In this document: positions 48,990 through 59,306 of the stretch, piece after piece
How the letters are laid out: every line of letters begins with the position of its first letter
Numbering within the stretch: the stretch's first letter is position 1
NCBI RefSeq assembly: GCF_038050405.1
Contig: NZ_CP150900.1
Location: forward strand, 806,001-870,000
Length of the DNA stretch: 64,000 nt
Direction of reading: 5' to 3'
Source: Paraburkholderia sp. IMGN_8
GTDB taxonomy: Bacteria; Pseudomonadota; Gammaproteobacteria; Burkholderiales; Burkholderiaceae
Position numbers and translations under genes: made by a program
Notes under the pieces: model-generated
Told to the model about the DNA's origin: nothing
Seen by the model: the letters and a program-made list of their open reading frames with translations, nothing else
Databases searched by the model: none

Positions 48990-50021
48990 TCAAACCGCGT
49001 TCGCCAGATCCGCCGCGCTGGTAAACGAATCCGCATAGAACTCGTCTTCCGGCAGCCTATGATGCTGGGTGAAATCGCGCTGCGCCGATTCGACCATCAC
49101 CGGGGCGCCGCACGCATACACCTGGTACGCCGACAGATCGGGCAGATCCTCGATCACCGCGCGATGCACGAAGCCGACGCGGCCCGTCCACGCATCGCTC
49201 GCGTCCGGCTCCGAGAGCACCGGCACGAACTTGAAGTTCGGAATCTCTTTCGCCCATTGCTCGGCCAGTTCGAGCAAATACAGATCCTTCTTGCGGCGCG
49301 CGCCCCAGTAGAGCGTCATCGGCCGGTCGAGGTTCTTGAACACCGCGTGTTCGACGATCGCCTTCAGCGGCGCGAAGCCGGTGCCCGAGGCCAGCAGCAC
49401 GATCGGCTTGGCCGAATCTTCGCGCAGAAAGAAGGTGCCGAGCGGTGCCTCGAAGCGCAGGATGTCGCGCTCTTTCATGGTGTTGAACACGTGATCCGTG
49501 AAAGCGCCGCCAGCCATGTGACGAATGTGCAATTCGATCGGACCTTCGGCGTGCGGCGCATTCGCCATCGAATAGCTGCGGCGTTTGCCGTCCTTCAGAA
49601 TGAATTCGAGGTACTGCCCGGCCAGATACTGCAGACGTTCGTTAGCGGGCAATTGCAGTTTCAGCACCACGACGTCGTCGGCCTTGCGCTCAATTGCGTT
49701 GACGCGGCACGGCAGCTTCTTGACCTGCACGTCGCCGACGCCGGCTACTTCGCGGATATCCACTTCGAGATCGGAGCAAGCCGTCGCGCAGCAGAAGAGC
49801 GCCATGCCACGCGTCTTCTCGTCGTTCGACAACGCCGACGACGAATGCTGACGCTGCTCGATCTCACCGCTGACTACGGTGCCTTTGCACGAACCGCAGG
49901 CGCCGTTCTTGCAGCCGTACGGCAGGCCGATGCCCTGGCGCAAGGCGGCGCTGAGCACCGGTTCGTCCTGTTCTACCTGAAACTGCCGGCCGCTTTGCCG
50001 GAGAGTGACGTTAAATGCCAT
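48990..50021 (-). CDS. Ferredoxin-NAD(P)H oxidoreductase, AscD-like
   Basis: 343 residues. The N-terminal plant-type 2Fe-2S ferredoxin has C-K-N-G-A-C-G-S-C and a later C of F-C-C-A. It is followed by an FAD domain (R-R-S-Y-S-M-A-N-A) and an NAD domain (L-L-A-S-G-T-G-F-A-P-L-K). This is the CDP-6-deoxy-delta-3,4-glucoseen reductase (AscD/E3) architecture, but no deoxysugar genes are near, so it more likely acts as a general electron-transfer reductase. ATG 50021 is the only sensible start; no clear Shine-Dalgarno is visible. Confidence 0.9.
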   Translation of the reverse strand: MAFNVTLRQSGRQFQVEQDEPVLSAALRQGIGLPYGCKNGACGSCKGTVVSGEIEQRQHSSSALSNDEKTRGMALFCCATACSDLEVDIREVAGVGDVQVKKLPCRVNAIERKADDVVVLKLQLPANERLQYLAGQYLEFILKDGKRRSYSMANAPHAEGPIELHIRHMAGGAFTDHVFNTMKERDILRFEAPLGTFFLREDSAKPIVLLASGTGFAPLKAIVEHAVFKNLDRPMTLYWGARRKKDLYLLELAEQWAKEIPNFKFVPVLSEPDASDAWTGRVGFVHRAVIEDLPDLSAYQVYACGAPVMVESAQRDFTQHHRLPEDEFYADSFTSAADLANAV

Positions 50022-50120
50022 AGAGTGTTCGTTCGAAATCGAAAAGTCGGTAATCGTTGTCGGACCCGCGGTGCCAACTGTGCGGTACCTGCCGCGCTTG
50101 ACGGCTACAATGCGTCCACC

Positions 50121-51185
50121 ATGAAAGCGACACGAAACTTCCGCCGGCCTCGCGTGTTGATCGTCGGTTGCGGCGATGTCGGCATGCGCTGCGTGCCCCT
50201 GCTGCAGCCGCGCGCGCATGTCTTCGCGCTGACCAGCCACGCCGGGCGCCGCGCCGAATTGCGCTCGGCTGGCGTGACGCCGCTGATCGGCGACCTCGAC
50301 GCGCGCCGCAGCCTGAAACGGCTCGCGGGCCTCGCGCCGACCGTGCTGCATCTCGCGCCGCCGCAAAAGACCGGCGATGATGACCGCCGTACCCGCGCGT
50401 TACTCGCTACGCTGAGCGCCCGCCGGAGTCGTGCTCCGCGTGCCGCGCGCGGCACGGTTGCGCCGGTCGCGCGGCTGCGCCGCGTTCGTGCTGCATGGAT
50501 GGAATCTGAAGCAGCCAATATTGTACCCGACGGGGTACGGCGAACCGCCGGCTCGCGCCCGCCCGTGCGGCTGGTTTATGCCAGCACGACGGGTGTCTAT
50601 GGCGATTGCGGCGGCGCATGGATCGACGAAACGCGTGCACTGCAAGCAGCCAATCCGCGCGCCAGGCGTCGCGTGTCCGCCGAGCGGCAACTGCGGCGCG
50701 CGACGGCTCAAGGCGCGATCGCGGCAAGCATTGCACGGATTCCGGGCATCTATGCCGGCAACCGTCTGCCGCTGGCGCGGCTCGAAAAGCGCACGCCGGC
50801 GCTGATCGACGCCGACGACGTCTACACCAACCATATCCACGCCGACGATCTCGCCGCGATTCTCGTGCGCATGGCCACGCACGGCCGGCCGGCGCGCGTG
50901 ATCCACGCGTCGGACGATACGTCGCTGAAAATGGGCGAGTACTTCGATGTAGTGGCCGACGCGTTCGGCTTCGAGCGTGCACCACGCATCACGCGCGCGG
51001 CGGCCGAGCGGCAGATCGAGCCGACTTTGCTGTCGTTCATGCGGGAGTCGAGGCGGCTCGTGAACCGGCGCCTCAAAGAGGAATTGCGCGTGCGACTGCG
51101 TTATCCAAGCGTTGAAGATTTTCTGTGTGAGGTTCGCGGCACAACTGACTCTCGAACCACCGGCGAAGCTAAAGGGCCCGATTAA
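50121..51185 (+). CDS. NAD-dependent epimerase/dehydratase-like SDR protein
   Basis: 354 residues. Rossmann start V-L-I-V-G-C-G-D-V-G-M-R, D-L-D-A-R-R-S-L, L-H-L-A-P-P-Q, then Y-A-S-T-T-G-V-Y-G-D-C-G-G and H-I-H-A-D-D-L-A. This is the YeeZ-like atypical SDR pattern. Between L-A-P-P and Y-A-S-T-T there is an Arg/Ala-rich insertion of about 60 residues that looks disordered. No enzymatic substrate is known to me. TACAAT at 50106-50111 would start transcription only a few bases before the ATG. It is divergent from the oxidoreductase. Confidence 0.85.
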   Translation: MKATRNFRRPRVLIVGCGDVGMRCVPLLQPRAHVFALTSHAGRRAELRSAGVTPLIGDLDARRSLKRLAGLAPTVLHLAPPQKTGDDDRRTRALLATLSARRSRAPRAARGTVAPVARLRRVRAAWMESEAANIVPDGVRRTAGSRPPVRLVYASTTGVYGDCGGAWIDETRALQAANPRARRRVSAERQLRRATAQGAIAASIARIPGIYAGNRLPLARLEKRTPALIDADDVYTNHIHADDLAAILVRMATHGRPARVIHASDDTSLKMGEYFDVVADAFGFERAPRITRAAAERQIEPTLLSFMRESRRLVNRRLKEELRVRLRYPSVEDFLCEVRGTTDSRTTGEAKGPD

Positions 51186-51301
51186 GCTCCACAGTTCGAT
51201 CCAATGTGTTCCGCCGCGAGCAAAAAGCAACCGCCCCAGGCATCGCCCGAAAAAACGCGCGCCGAGCCGGCCGTGCGCCGGCCGCGCGTGACCCAGCTGC
51301 C

Positions 51302-51490
51302 TTACGTCAACGCCGGCAGTGCCTCCAGTAACAGGAAGCACAGCATGGCGCCGATCAAGGCGCCGATAAGGTTCGGATGATACTTGTGCCGCAGCCGCAT
51401 CGTGGCCAGCAATCCGCCGATCAGGACCACCCCGAGGCACGTGAAAGCAATCATCACGTACGAGATCTCGACTGTGTCGTGGATGACCAT
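51302..51490 (-). CDS. Small two-helix membrane protein
   Basis: 62 residues. Two hydrophobic helices (about 9-30 and 42-58) are joined by a basic loop M-R-L-R-H-K-Y-H-P-N. A strong GGAGGGG ribosome site 5 bp before ATG 51490 supports expression. It sits between an SDR gene and rsuA. No family recognised; function unknown. Confidence 0.75.
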   Translation of the reverse strand: MVIHDTVEISYVMIAFTCLGVVLIGGLLATMRLRHKYHPNLIGALIGAMLCFLLLEALPALT

Positions 51491-51658
51491 GGCGCCCCTC
51501 CTTGAACTCTTTGTAGTCTTTGTTTAATCGAGTATAGAGCGGGTCGTAAGGAAGGGCATGCTGCGATGCAGCGCGCGACAGCGCTTCCAGCAAGGGGTTT
51601 GTGCGGATGCGAACATTTTTTTCGTGGCCGCTCAAGGCTTTAAAAGCGCGCTACCTGT

Positions 51659-52369
51659 TTACCCGCTCCGTAAAGATCCGAGGTCGGTTTCGTCGAGCCA
51701 TTGCCACGCGCCTTCGGCGAGTGTGACCGGCAATGCAAGTCCGCCGATCTGCTTGCGGTGCAACGCTTCGCAGCGGTTGCCTGCCGCGGCGATCATCCGC
51801 TTGACCTGGTGATATTTACCTTCCATCACGGTGAGTTCCAGCGCGTGATCGCCGCGAGCCTGTGCATTCACGGCTGCGATCGGTTTGGGTTCGCCGTGCA
51901 GCAAGACGCCGTCGCGCAAGGCGCTCAGTTGTGTGTCGTCGATCGGATGGCGGGTGGTTGCGACGTACACCTTCGGCACCTTACGTTTGGGCGACGTGAA
52001 CGCGTGCACGAACTTGCCGTCGTCGGAAAGCAGCAGCAGGCCGGTGGTGTCCTGATCGAGTCTGCCCACGCACTGAACGCCGCGTGCGGCGAACTGCGGC
52101 GGCAGCAAATTGAACACGCTCAGGTGATGCTGCGGCTCGCGCGAACATTCGTAGCCGGCGGGCTTGTTCAGCAGCAGATAGGCATGCTCGCGATACGGCC
52201 AAACGACACCGTCGACGCTGAACTGGAACACGCCGTCATCGGTTGCGAAAACGGTGTCGGGATCGGTGAGGACAATGCCGCCGATTGTTACGCGAGCGTC
52301 GGTGATCAGCGCGCGGCATTGGCGGCGCGAGCCGAAACCTTGAGTAAAGAGGATGCTTTCGAGATTCAT
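51659..52369 (-). CDS. rsuA: 16S rRNA pseudouridine-516 synthase
   Basis: 236 residues. The S4 RNA-binding domain at 1-50 (G-F-G-S-R-R-Q-C-R-A-L-I, V-T-I-G-G) precedes the synthase with G-R-L-D-Q-D-T-T-G-L-L-L-L-S-D-D-G, Asp as the nucleophile, and L-x-V-M-E-G-K-Y-H-Q-V-K-R-M. L-H-R-K-Q-I-G-G-L fits RsuA. ATG 52369 starts the S4 domain; the frame extends to 52603 but has no conserved sequence there. Confidence 0.9.
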   Translation of the reverse strand: MNLESILFTQGFGSRRQCRALITDARVTIGGIVLTDPDTVFATDDGVFQFSVDGVVWPYREHAYLLLNKPAGYECSREPQHHLSVFNLLPPQFAARGVQCVGRLDQDTTGLLLLSDDGKFVHAFTSPKRKVPKVYVATTRHPIDDTQLSALRDGVLLHGEPKPIAAVNAQARGDHALELTVMEGKYHQVKRMIAAAGNRCEALHRKQIGGLALPVTLAEGAWQWLDETDLGSLRSG

Positions 52370-52480
52370 GGCGAGCGAAGAATAACACCGCAAGAAGCGG
52401 AGCGCCGCGCGGGCGCTGATCATCGTCATGTCGCCGGCCGCGCGTCTTGCGCGGCTTCCCGAGCGTGCCGCAGCCGCGTG

Positions 52481-52498
52481 ATGAAAACGGATTTTCAT
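52481..52498. promoter_or_regulatory. ATGAAAA palindrome upstream of the RpiR gene
   Basis: ATGAAAA-CGGA-TTTTCAT, a perfect 7-bp inverted repeat. Further half-sites lie at 52555-52561 and 52581-52587, the latter just before a TATAAT. The cluster is a good candidate for autoregulation by the RpiR protein. Confidence 0.5.
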
Positions 52499-52592
52499 CG
52501 CGCAGCGTGACTGCGTGGCTAGTCTCGCCCGGTCATCGGGAAAAACCCGCGAAAATGAAAATGAATTTTTTTCGGTGAGGTTTTCATGTAAA

Positions 52593-52598
52593 TATAAT
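52593..52598 (+). promoter_or_regulatory. -10 element of the RpiR-gsi operon
   Basis: A perfect TATAAT. The -35 position (about 52570) reads TTTCGG, which is weak and may imply activator need. The 5' UTR would be about 60 nt and contains a GTCCCC/GGGGAC hairpin at 52629-52643. Confidence 0.55.
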
Positions 52599-52666
52599 TT
52601 CATGCATTTTGACTACGCCCTGCAGGAAGTCCCCTTGGGGGACGGTGGCAGCGCCACTTCGCTCGC

Positions 52667-53632
52667 ATGATCCATCACGCATCCGCTGCATCCAATCCCG
52701 CCGAGCAGGCAATCGCCGCGCGCATCACCGCGGCGATGCCGGTTTTGACGCCGATCCATCGGCGCATGGGCGACTACGTGCTGGCCAATCTGTTTCGCTC
52801 CGCCACCATGCGTATCGACGAACTGGCCAGCGTGGTGGGCGCATCGGTGGCAACGGCGAATCGCTTTGCTCGCGCGCTCGGTTTCGATGGTTATCCCCAG
52901 TTTCGCGAAGCGCTCGTTCGCGGTTTCGAAGCCACGCTCGCGCCAGTCGAACGGCTGCGTAGTGCGCAAGAGTCGCTCGCTCCCGGCGACAATCTGATCG
53001 ACGCGTCGCTCGAACAGGCGGCAACCAATCTGCACTCCACCCGCACCGCGATCGATAGTGCCGCCGCCGAAGCCGCCGTCGAAGCAATCATTGCCGCGCG
53101 CCGTGTTTTCGTGCTTGGCGCGGGCTCCAGCGCGTTTCTCGCGGGCTTGATGGAGCACGGCCTGATGCCGTATCACGACAACGTACAGTCGCTCGCGCTG
53201 ATCGGCGGACCCTCGCATGCCGCGCGGCGTCTGTTCACTTCGGACGAAGGCGATCTCGTCGTCGCTATCGCGTTCCCGCGTTATGTCGAAGACACCATCG
53301 AACTCGCACGCCGTGCCGCAAGCCGCGGTGCACGCGTGCTCGCGCTGACCGACAGCCCGCGCTCGCCGCTCGCGCAATTCGCCGATCTCACGCTCTATAT
53401 CCGCTCCGAACGGCGGCTTGCGGCGAACGCCGATGCAGCCGTGCTGGCCGTCATCGAAGCGCTCTGCGACGCAGTTGCGTATCGCGCGAAACGCTCCGTC
53501 AAAGCGGCGGCGGGCGTGACCGAATTCGTGTTGCCGTGGCTGACCGATCCACAAGCCGTGCCGTCCAGTACGACGGATCAGCCGGAGCGCGCTTCTACCC
53601 GTACCACCCGCGCGACCAAAGCGAAACGATGA
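52667..53632 (+). CDS. MurR/RpiR-family transcription regulator
   Basis: 321 residues. The N-terminal HTH_6 (about 15-90) contains M-R-I-D-E-L-A-S-V-V-G-A-S-V-A-T-A-N-R-F as recognition region. A SIS domain (about 125-265) has V-F-V-L-G-A-G-S-S-A-F-L-A and the D-L-V-V-A-I-A-F-P-R-Y pattern. SIS domains usually bind phosphosugars, but MurR-family members next to peptide transporters may sense amino-sugar or peptide ligands. The stop overlaps iaaA (ATGA), so it is the first gene of the operon and probably its regulator. Confidence 0.92.
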   Translation: MIHHASAASNPAEQAIAARITAAMPVLTPIHRRMGDYVLANLFRSATMRIDELASVVGASVATANRFARALGFDGYPQFREALVRGFEATLAPVERLRSAQESLAPGDNLIDASLEQAATNLHSTRTAIDSAAAEAAVEAIIAARRVFVLGAGSSAFLAGLMEHGLMPYHDNVQSLALIGGPSHAARRLFTSDEGDLVVAIAFPRYVEDTIELARRAASRGARVLALTDSPRSPLAQFADLTLYIRSERRLAANADAAVLAVIEALCDAVAYRAKRSVKAAAGVTEFVLPWLTDPQAVPSSTTDQPERASTRTTRATKAKR

Positions 53633-54609
53633 ACTCCAACGCAGTCATTGCCATTCACGGCGGGGCAGGCACCATCCTGCGCGCGTCGATGTCGGCCAGC
53701 GCCGAAGCCGAATACCACGCCGCGTTACACACAGTGTTAAGCGCCGGACAGCGCGTGCTCGCTGACGGCGGCAGCGCACTCGACGCCGTCAGCGAAGCCG
53801 TGCGTCTGCTCGAAGATTGCCCGCTCTTCAATGCGGGCCGCGGTGCGGTGTACACGGCGGCCGGCACGCACGAACTCGACGCGGCCATCATGGACGGCAG
53901 CACGCTCGAAGCCGGCGCGATCTGCTGCGTGAAGCGCGTGCGCAATCCGATTCTGGCTGCGCGCCGCGTGCTCGAAGGCAGTGAACACGTGTTGTTTACC
54001 GGCGAAGGCGCGGAAGCGTTCGCGGCCGCGCAAGGTCTCGAATTCGTCGAGCCGGCGTATTTCCATACCGAAGCGCGTCATCGTCAATGGCTGCTCGCGC
54101 GCGATCAAAAACGCGCGATGCTCGATCACGACGGCGCGACGCTCGCTGCAGGTGAGGACGACCCGATGCCGCACGAACCGATCGACCCGAATCGCAAGTT
54201 CGGCACCGTCGGCGCGGTCGCGCTCGACCAGCACGGCCATGTGGCGGCTGCAACGTCGACGGGCGGCGTGACCAACAAGCAGGTCGGCCGGGTCGGCGAT
54301 ACGCCGCTGATCGGCGCGGGCTGCTATGCGGACGACGCAACCTGCGCGGTTTCGACCACCGGCTCCGGCGAGATGTTCATGCGCATGGTCGCCGCCTACG
54401 ACGTCGCCGCGCAGATGGCGTACCGCAACGTCTCGCTCGAAGAAGCGGCGAACGACGTAGTGATGAACCGTCTGCCGAAGATCGATGGCCGCGGCGGTCT
54501 GGTCGCCGTCGATGCGCGCGGCAATGTCACGCTGCCTTTCAACACCGAAGGCATGTATCGCGGGTTTGCCCGCCTTGGCGAGACGCCGATGACGGCGATC
54601 TATCGCTAA
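53629..54609 (+). CDS. iaaA: Isoaspartyl peptidase/L-asparaginase
   Basis: 326 residues, Ntn-hydrolase. The chain should cut itself before Thr193 in K-F-G-T-V-G-A-V-A-L-D, whose new N-terminus is the nucleophile. A-I-H-G-G-A-G-T at the start, F-N-A-G-R-G-A-V-Y, and T-S-T-G-G-V-T-N-K and G-A-G-C-Y-A-D in the beta chain support the family. It hydrolyses beta-aspartyl dipeptides. E. coli also places iaaA directly before gsiABCD. ATG 53629 overlaps the regulator stop. Confidence 0.94.
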   Translation: MNSNAVIAIHGGAGTILRASMSASAEAEYHAALHTVLSAGQRVLADGGSALDAVSEAVRLLEDCPLFNAGRGAVYTAAGTHELDAAIMDGSTLEAGAICCVKRVRNPILAARRVLEGSEHVLFTGEGAEAFAAAQGLEFVEPAYFHTEARHRQWLLARDQKRAMLDHDGATLAAGEDDPMPHEPIDPNRKFGTVGAVALDQHGHVAAATSTGGVTNKQVGRVGDTPLIGAGCYADDATCAVSTTGSGEMFMRMVAAYDVAAQMAYRNVSLEEAANDVVMNRLPKIDGRGGLVAVDARGNVTLPFNTEGMYRGFARLGETPMTAIYR

Positions 54610-54703
54610 GTCCGTCCCGCGCAAGCACGGCTGGTGCCACTTTCATCGCGTGAGCCACTGCATGAACTACCGCTAGCCGCGTTCGAATTCAAAGGAATCC
54701 ATC

Positions 54704-56626
54704 GTGCCGATTTCCTCGCACATCGCCCGCCCGCTTATCGAAACCCTGCCGCCGCAACGCGTGCTCGCGGTCGACGATCTGTCCGTCGCGTTTCGCAGCG
54801 GCGAGACGACCTTCAACGCGGTGCGCAATCTGTCGCTGACGGTCGAGCGCGGCGAGACGCTGGCGATCGTCGGCGAATCGGGTTCGGGCAAATCGGTGAC
54901 ATCGCTCGCGTTGATGCGGCTGATCGAGCACGGCGGTGGGCGCCTTGCCGGCGGCAGCATCGCCTTCCGGCGCCGCGACGGCAGCGTGCTCGATCTCGCG
55001 AAAGCGTCGTCCGGCACGATGCGTTCGATTCGCGGCGCCGACATCGCGATGATTTTCCAGGAGCCGATGACCTCGCTCAATCCGGTTTTCACAGTCGGCG
55101 ACCAGATCAGCGAGGCGATCGCATTGCATCAGGGCAAGAGCCGGGCCGCCGCGCATGCTGAAACGCTGCGCCTGCTCGAACTTGTGCGCATCCCTGAAGC
55201 GCGCCGCGTGGCCGCACGCTATCCGCATCAGTTGTCGGGCGGCATGCGGCAACGCGTGATGATCGCGATGGCGCTGTCGTGCAAGCCCGCGTTGCTGATC
55301 GCCGACGAACCGACCACCGCGCTCGACGTGACGATTCAGGCGCAGATCCTGCAGCTGATCCGCGGCTTGCAGGACGAGATGAACATGGGCGTGATCTTCA
55401 TCACGCACGACATGGGCGTGGTGGCCGAAGTGGCCGATCGCGTGCTGGTGATGTATCGCGGCGAGAAAGTCGAAGAGGGCGCGTCGGACGCGCTGTTCGC
55501 CGCGCCGTCGCATCCCTATACGAAAGCGCTGCTCGCAGCCGTGCCGCGATTGGGCGCGATGGACGGCACCGATCGGCCCGCCAGGTTCCCGATTCTGACG
55601 GTCGAGCAAGCGGCCTTGACCGGTACCGACGAAGCCGTTCGACCCGCAGCCGCTGTAGCCGAACAAGCGCAACCGTCGATCGACGAAAGCACGCCGCCAA
55701 TCTTGCGCGTGCGTGATCTGATCACGCGCTTTCCGGTCAGGAGCGGTTTGTTCGGCCGTGTGACGGGCCGCGTGCATGCGGTCGAGAAAGTCAGCTTCGA
55801 TTTGCGTCCTGGCGAGACGCTCGCTCTCGTCGGCGAATCGGGTTGCGGCAAATCGACGACGGGCCGTTCATTGCTGCGTCTCGTCGAAAGCAAGAGCGGC
55901 TCGATCGAATTCAACGGCAAGGACATCAGTTCGCTGACAGGCCCTGCGCTGCAAGCGTTGCGCCGCGATATCCAGTTCATCTTCCAGGATCCGTTCGCCT
56001 CTTTGAATCCGCGTTTGACGGTGGGCTTCTCGATCATGGAGCCCTTGCTCGTGCACGGCGTGGCGAAGGGCGCAGAAGCACAAGCGCGGGTCGCGTGGCT
56101 GCTCGAGAAGGTCGGCTTGCCGCCCGAAGCCGCGCGCCGTTATCCGCACGAGTTCTCAGGCGGTCAACGGCAACGCATCGCCATCGCGCGCGCGTTGGCG
56201 TTGAATCCGAAAGTCGTGATCGCCGACGAATCCGTTTCCGCTCTGGACGTCTCCGTGCAGGCGCAGATCGTCAACCTGATGCTCGATCTGCAACGCGAAC
56301 TCGGCGTCGCGTATCTGTTTATTTCGCACGACATGGCGGTGGTCGAACGCGTCAGTCATCGCGTCGCGGTGATGTATCTCGGCCAGATCGTCGAGATCGG
56401 TCCGCGCCGCGCGGTGTTCGAAGCGCCGCAACATCCGTACACGAAGAAGCTGATGGGCGCGGTGCCGGTGGCCGATCCGGCGCGCCGCCATGCGAAACGG
56501 ATGCTTGCCGCCGATGAAATTCCGAGCCCGATTCGCGCGCTCGACGACGACCCGATCGTGGCGCCGCTGGTCGCGGTTGGACCGGACCATTTCGTCGCCG
56601 GGCATCGGGTCGGCGGCGCTTACTAA
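54704..56626 (+). CDS. gsiA: Glutathione/peptide ABC importer, fused ATPase GsiA
   Basis: 640 residues with two ABC halves. Half one: [30 protein letters not shown]. Half two: [25 protein letters not shown]. Walker B of half two has D-E-S in place of D-E-P, as in some GsiA proteins. Start is GTG 54704 with AAGGA 7 bp upstream. It energises import by GsiBCD. Identification as Gsi rests on close resemblance of the permeases to E. coli GsiC/D as I recall them and on identical gene order. Confidence 0.94.
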   Translation: MPISSHIARPLIETLPPQRVLAVDDLSVAFRSGETTFNAVRNLSLTVERGETLAIVGESGSGKSVTSLALMRLIEHGGGRLAGGSIAFRRRDGSVLDLAKASSGTMRSIRGADIAMIFQEPMTSLNPVFTVGDQISEAIALHQGKSRAAAHAETLRLLELVRIPEARRVAARYPHQLSGGMRQRVMIAMALSCKPALLIADEPTTALDVTIQAQILQLIRGLQDEMNMGVIFITHDMGVVAEVADRVLVMYRGEKVEEGASDALFAAPSHPYTKALLAAVPRLGAMDGTDRPARFPILTVEQAALTGTDEAVRPAAAVAEQAQPSIDESTPPILRVRDLITRFPVRSGLFGRVTGRVHAVEKVSFDLRPGETLALVGESGCGKSTTGRSLLRLVESKSGSIEFNGKDISSLTGPALQALRRDIQFIFQDPFASLNPRLTVGFSIMEPLLVHGVAKGAEAQARVAWLLEKVGLPPEAARRYPHEFSGGQRQRIAIARALALNPKVVIADESVSALDVSVQAQIVNLMLDLQRELGVAYLFISHDMAVVERVSHRVAVMYLGQIVEIGPRRAVFEAPQHPYTKKLMGAVPVADPARRHAKRMLAADEIPSPIRALDDDPIVAPLVAVGPDHFVAGHRVGGAY

Positions 56627-56713
56627 ATTCTGCTTATTAAACCCTGATTTTTGACCTGACTCTTCACTCGCATCACATAACCCCGTTTCATTTCGCTGCC
56701 TGGAGCCAACCTC

Positions 56714-58276
56714 ATGAACCTGCTGATCCCGTCTTCTCCGTTTCGTTTGCGCGCGCTGGTCAGCGGCGGCGCGGTGGTGTTCGCGATGCTCGCGGGCAAT
56801 GTGGCGCACGCCGAAACGACTGCCGTGATGGCGGTCGCCTCGACCTTCACGACACTCGATCCGTACGACGCTAACGACACGCTGTCGCAAGCCGTTGCGA
56901 AGTCGTTCTATCAAGGCATGTTCGGTTTCGACAAGGACATGAAGCTGGTCAACGTGCTGGCCGACAGCTACGAAGCAAGCGCGGATGCGCGCGTCTACAC
57001 GATCAAGCTGCGTCAGGGTGTCAAGTTCCAGGACGGCACCGACTTCAACGCCGCGGCGGTGAAGGCCAACTTCGACCGCGTCACCGATCCGGCGAACAAG
57101 CTGAAGCGCTACAACATGTTCAACCGCATCGACAAAACCGAAGTGGTCGATCCGTACACAGTGAAGATCACGCTGAAGGCGCCGTTCTCGGCGTTCATCA
57201 ACGTGCTCGCGCATCCGTCGGCGGTGGTGATCTCGCCGACGGCGCTTAAGAAGTACGGCAAGGACATTGCGTTCCATCCGGTCGGCACCGGACCGTTCGA
57301 ACTGGTGAAGTGGGATCCGGCAGGCGATCTGACGGTGAAGAAGTTCGACGGCTACTGGAAGAAGGGCTACCCGAAGGTCGACGCGATCGACTGGAAGCCG
57401 GTAGTCGACAACAACACGCGTGCTGCGTTGATGCGCACCGGCGAAGCGGACTTTGCGTTCCAGGTGCCGTTCGAGCAGGCCGCGCAATTGCAGTCGAGCC
57501 CGAAGGTCGATCTGATCGCGTCGCCCTCGATCATCCAGCGCTATATCAGCCTGAACGTGAATCAGAAGCCGTTCGACAATCCGAAGGTGCGCGAAGCGCT
57601 GAACTACGCGGTCAACAAGGAAGCGCTGACGAAGGTCGTGTTCGCCGGTTATGCGACGCCGGCTGACGGCGTAGTGCCGCAGGGCGTCGACTACGCGACG
57701 AAGCTCGGCCCCTGGCCGTACGATCCGGCGAAGGCGCGCGAACTGCTGAAGGAAGCGGGCTATCCGAACGGCTTCGAAACGACGCTGTGGTCGGCCTATA
57801 ACTACTCGACCGCGCAGAAGGTGATTCAGTTCGTGCAGCAGCAACTGGCGCAGGTCGGCATCAAGGCGCAGGTCGAAGCGCTCGAGGCGGGGCAGCGTGT
57901 CGCCAAGGTCGAGAGCGCTCAGGACGCGGCAACCGCACCGGTGCGGATGTACTACGCGGGCTGGTCGTCGTCGACGGGCGAAGCGGATTGGGCGATCACG
58001 CCGCTGCTCGCGTCGGTGTCCTTCCCGCCGAAGATGGTCAACACCGCGTACTACAAAAACGACACCGTCGACAGCGATCTGAAACAGGCGCTCGAAACCA
58101 CCGATCGCACGCAGAAGGCCGCGCTTTACGCCGATGCGCAAAAGCGTATCTGGGCCGACGCGCCGTGGATCTTCCTCGTCAAGGAGAAGGTCGTGTATGC
58201 GCGCAGCAAGCGTCTGTCGGGTGCTTACGTGGCGCCGGACGGCTCGTTCAATTTCGACGAGATTGCGATCAGGTGA
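56714..58276 (+). CDS. gsiB: Glutathione/peptide-binding protein GsiB
   Basis: 520 residues, SBP_bac_5. The Sec signal peptide ends at A-H-A near residue 33. Mature motifs: [33 protein letters not shown] and [16 protein letters not shown]. It is the periplasmic receptor. Glutathione is the known E. coli ligand. Whether that holds here, beside three unusual peptidases, is open. Confidence 0.93.
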   Translation: MNLLIPSSPFRLRALVSGGAVVFAMLAGNVAHAETTAVMAVASTFTTLDPYDANDTLSQAVAKSFYQGMFGFDKDMKLVNVLADSYEASADARVYTIKLRQGVKFQDGTDFNAAAVKANFDRVTDPANKLKRYNMFNRIDKTEVVDPYTVKITLKAPFSAFINVLAHPSAVVISPTALKKYGKDIAFHPVGTGPFELVKWDPAGDLTVKKFDGYWKKGYPKVDAIDWKPVVDNNTRAALMRTGEADFAFQVPFEQAAQLQSSPKVDLIASPSIIQRYISLNVNQKPFDNPKVREALNYAVNKEALTKVVFAGYATPADGVVPQGVDYATKLGPWPYDPAKARELLKEAGYPNGFETTLWSAYNYSTAQKVIQFVQQQLAQVGIKAQVEALEAGQRVAKVESAQDAATAPVRMYYAGWSSSTGEADWAITPLLASVSFPPKMVNTAYYKNDTVDSDLKQALETTDRTQKAALYADAQKRIWADAPWIFLVKEKVVYARSKRLSGAYVAPDGSFNFDEIAIR

Positions 58277-58378
58277 TGAGCTGACCGTTGAGCGCGGCGT
58301 GTTCCATAAGGGCACGCCGGCCGGACGGCCGCTTTCTGACGATCCATCGTTGCCTGCACCATTGCCGGATTGGGTTTC

Positions 58379-59299
58379 ATGCTGAACTTCCTTGTCAAAC
58401 GTCTCTTTGGCCTGCTGCCGACGCTCTTTATCGTCTCGGTGCTGGTCTTCCTGTTCGTGCATCTGTTGCCGGGCGATCCGGCGCGGCTCGCCGCCGGCCC
58501 CGATGCCGACGACGCGACCGTCGCGCTGGTGCGCGCCGACCTCGGCCTCGACAAGCCGATGCCGCAGCAATTTGCTCACTTCTTCGTGAAGATCGCGCAC
58601 GGCGACTTCGGCACGTCGACGCGCAGCAAGCGGCCGGTCAGCCAGGAAATCGGCGAGCGTTTCATGCCGACGCTGCTACTTACGCTTGCCAGCATGGTGT
58701 GGGCGGTCGTGCTCGGCATGGGCATCGGCATCGTTTCGGCGGTGTGGCGCAATCGCTGGCCGGACCGGCTCGGCATGACGCTCGCGGTGTCGGGCATTTC
58801 GTTTCCGGCCTTCGCGCTCGGCATGCTGCTGATGGAGATTTTTTCAGTGAAGCTCGGCTGGCTGCCGATTGTCGGCGACGGTTCGTGGCAGAGCTACGTG
58901 TTGCCGTCGCTCACGCTCGGCGCGGCGGTGGCCGCGGTGATGGCCCGCTTCACGCGCGCCTCGTTCGTCGAAGTGATGAACGAAGACTTTGTGCGCACCG
59001 CACGCGCCAAAGGTGTGCCGGAGTGGCTCGTGATCGTCAAACACTGCCTGCGCAACGCAATGATTCCCGTCATCACGATGATGGGTCTGCAGTTCGGCTT
59101 TCTGCTGGGCGGTTCGATCGTTGTCGAAGTGGTGTTCAACTGGCCGGGCCTCGGACGCCTGCTGGTGGACGCGGTTTCGATGCGTGACTATCCGGTGATT
59201 CAAGCCGAGGTGCTGTTGTTCTCGCTCGAATTCATCATCATCAATCTGGTGGTGGACGTGCTGTACGCCGTCATCAACCCGACCATCCGTTTCAAGTGA
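58379..59299 (+). CDS. gsiC: Glutathione/peptide permease GsiC
   Basis: 306 residues, the length of E. coli Gsi[14 protein letters not shown] and L-P-G-D-P-A-R-L open it; [10 protein letters not shown] and [11 protein letters not shown] are closely like the E. coli protein; N-L-V-V-D-V-L-Y-A closes it. Six membrane helices. ATG 58379 is preferred over in-frame TTG 58370. It lies 102 bp after gsiB and 7 bp before gsiD. Confidence 0.94.
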   Translation: MLNFLVKRLFGLLPTLFIVSVLVFLFVHLLPGDPARLAAGPDADDATVALVRADLGLDKPMPQQFAHFFVKIAHGDFGTSTRSKRPVSQEIGERFMPTLLLTLASMVWAVVLGMGIGIVSAVWRNRWPDRLGMTLAVSGISFPAFALGMLLMEIFSVKLGWLPIVGDGSWQSYVLPSLTLGAAVAAVMARFTRASFVEVMNEDFVRTARAKGVPEWLVIVKHCLRNAMIPVITMMGLQFGFLLGGSIVVEVVFNWPGLGRLLVDAVSMRDYPVIQAEVLLFSLEFIIINLVVDVLYAVINPTIRFK

Positions 59300-59306
59300 G
59301 GCCCGC

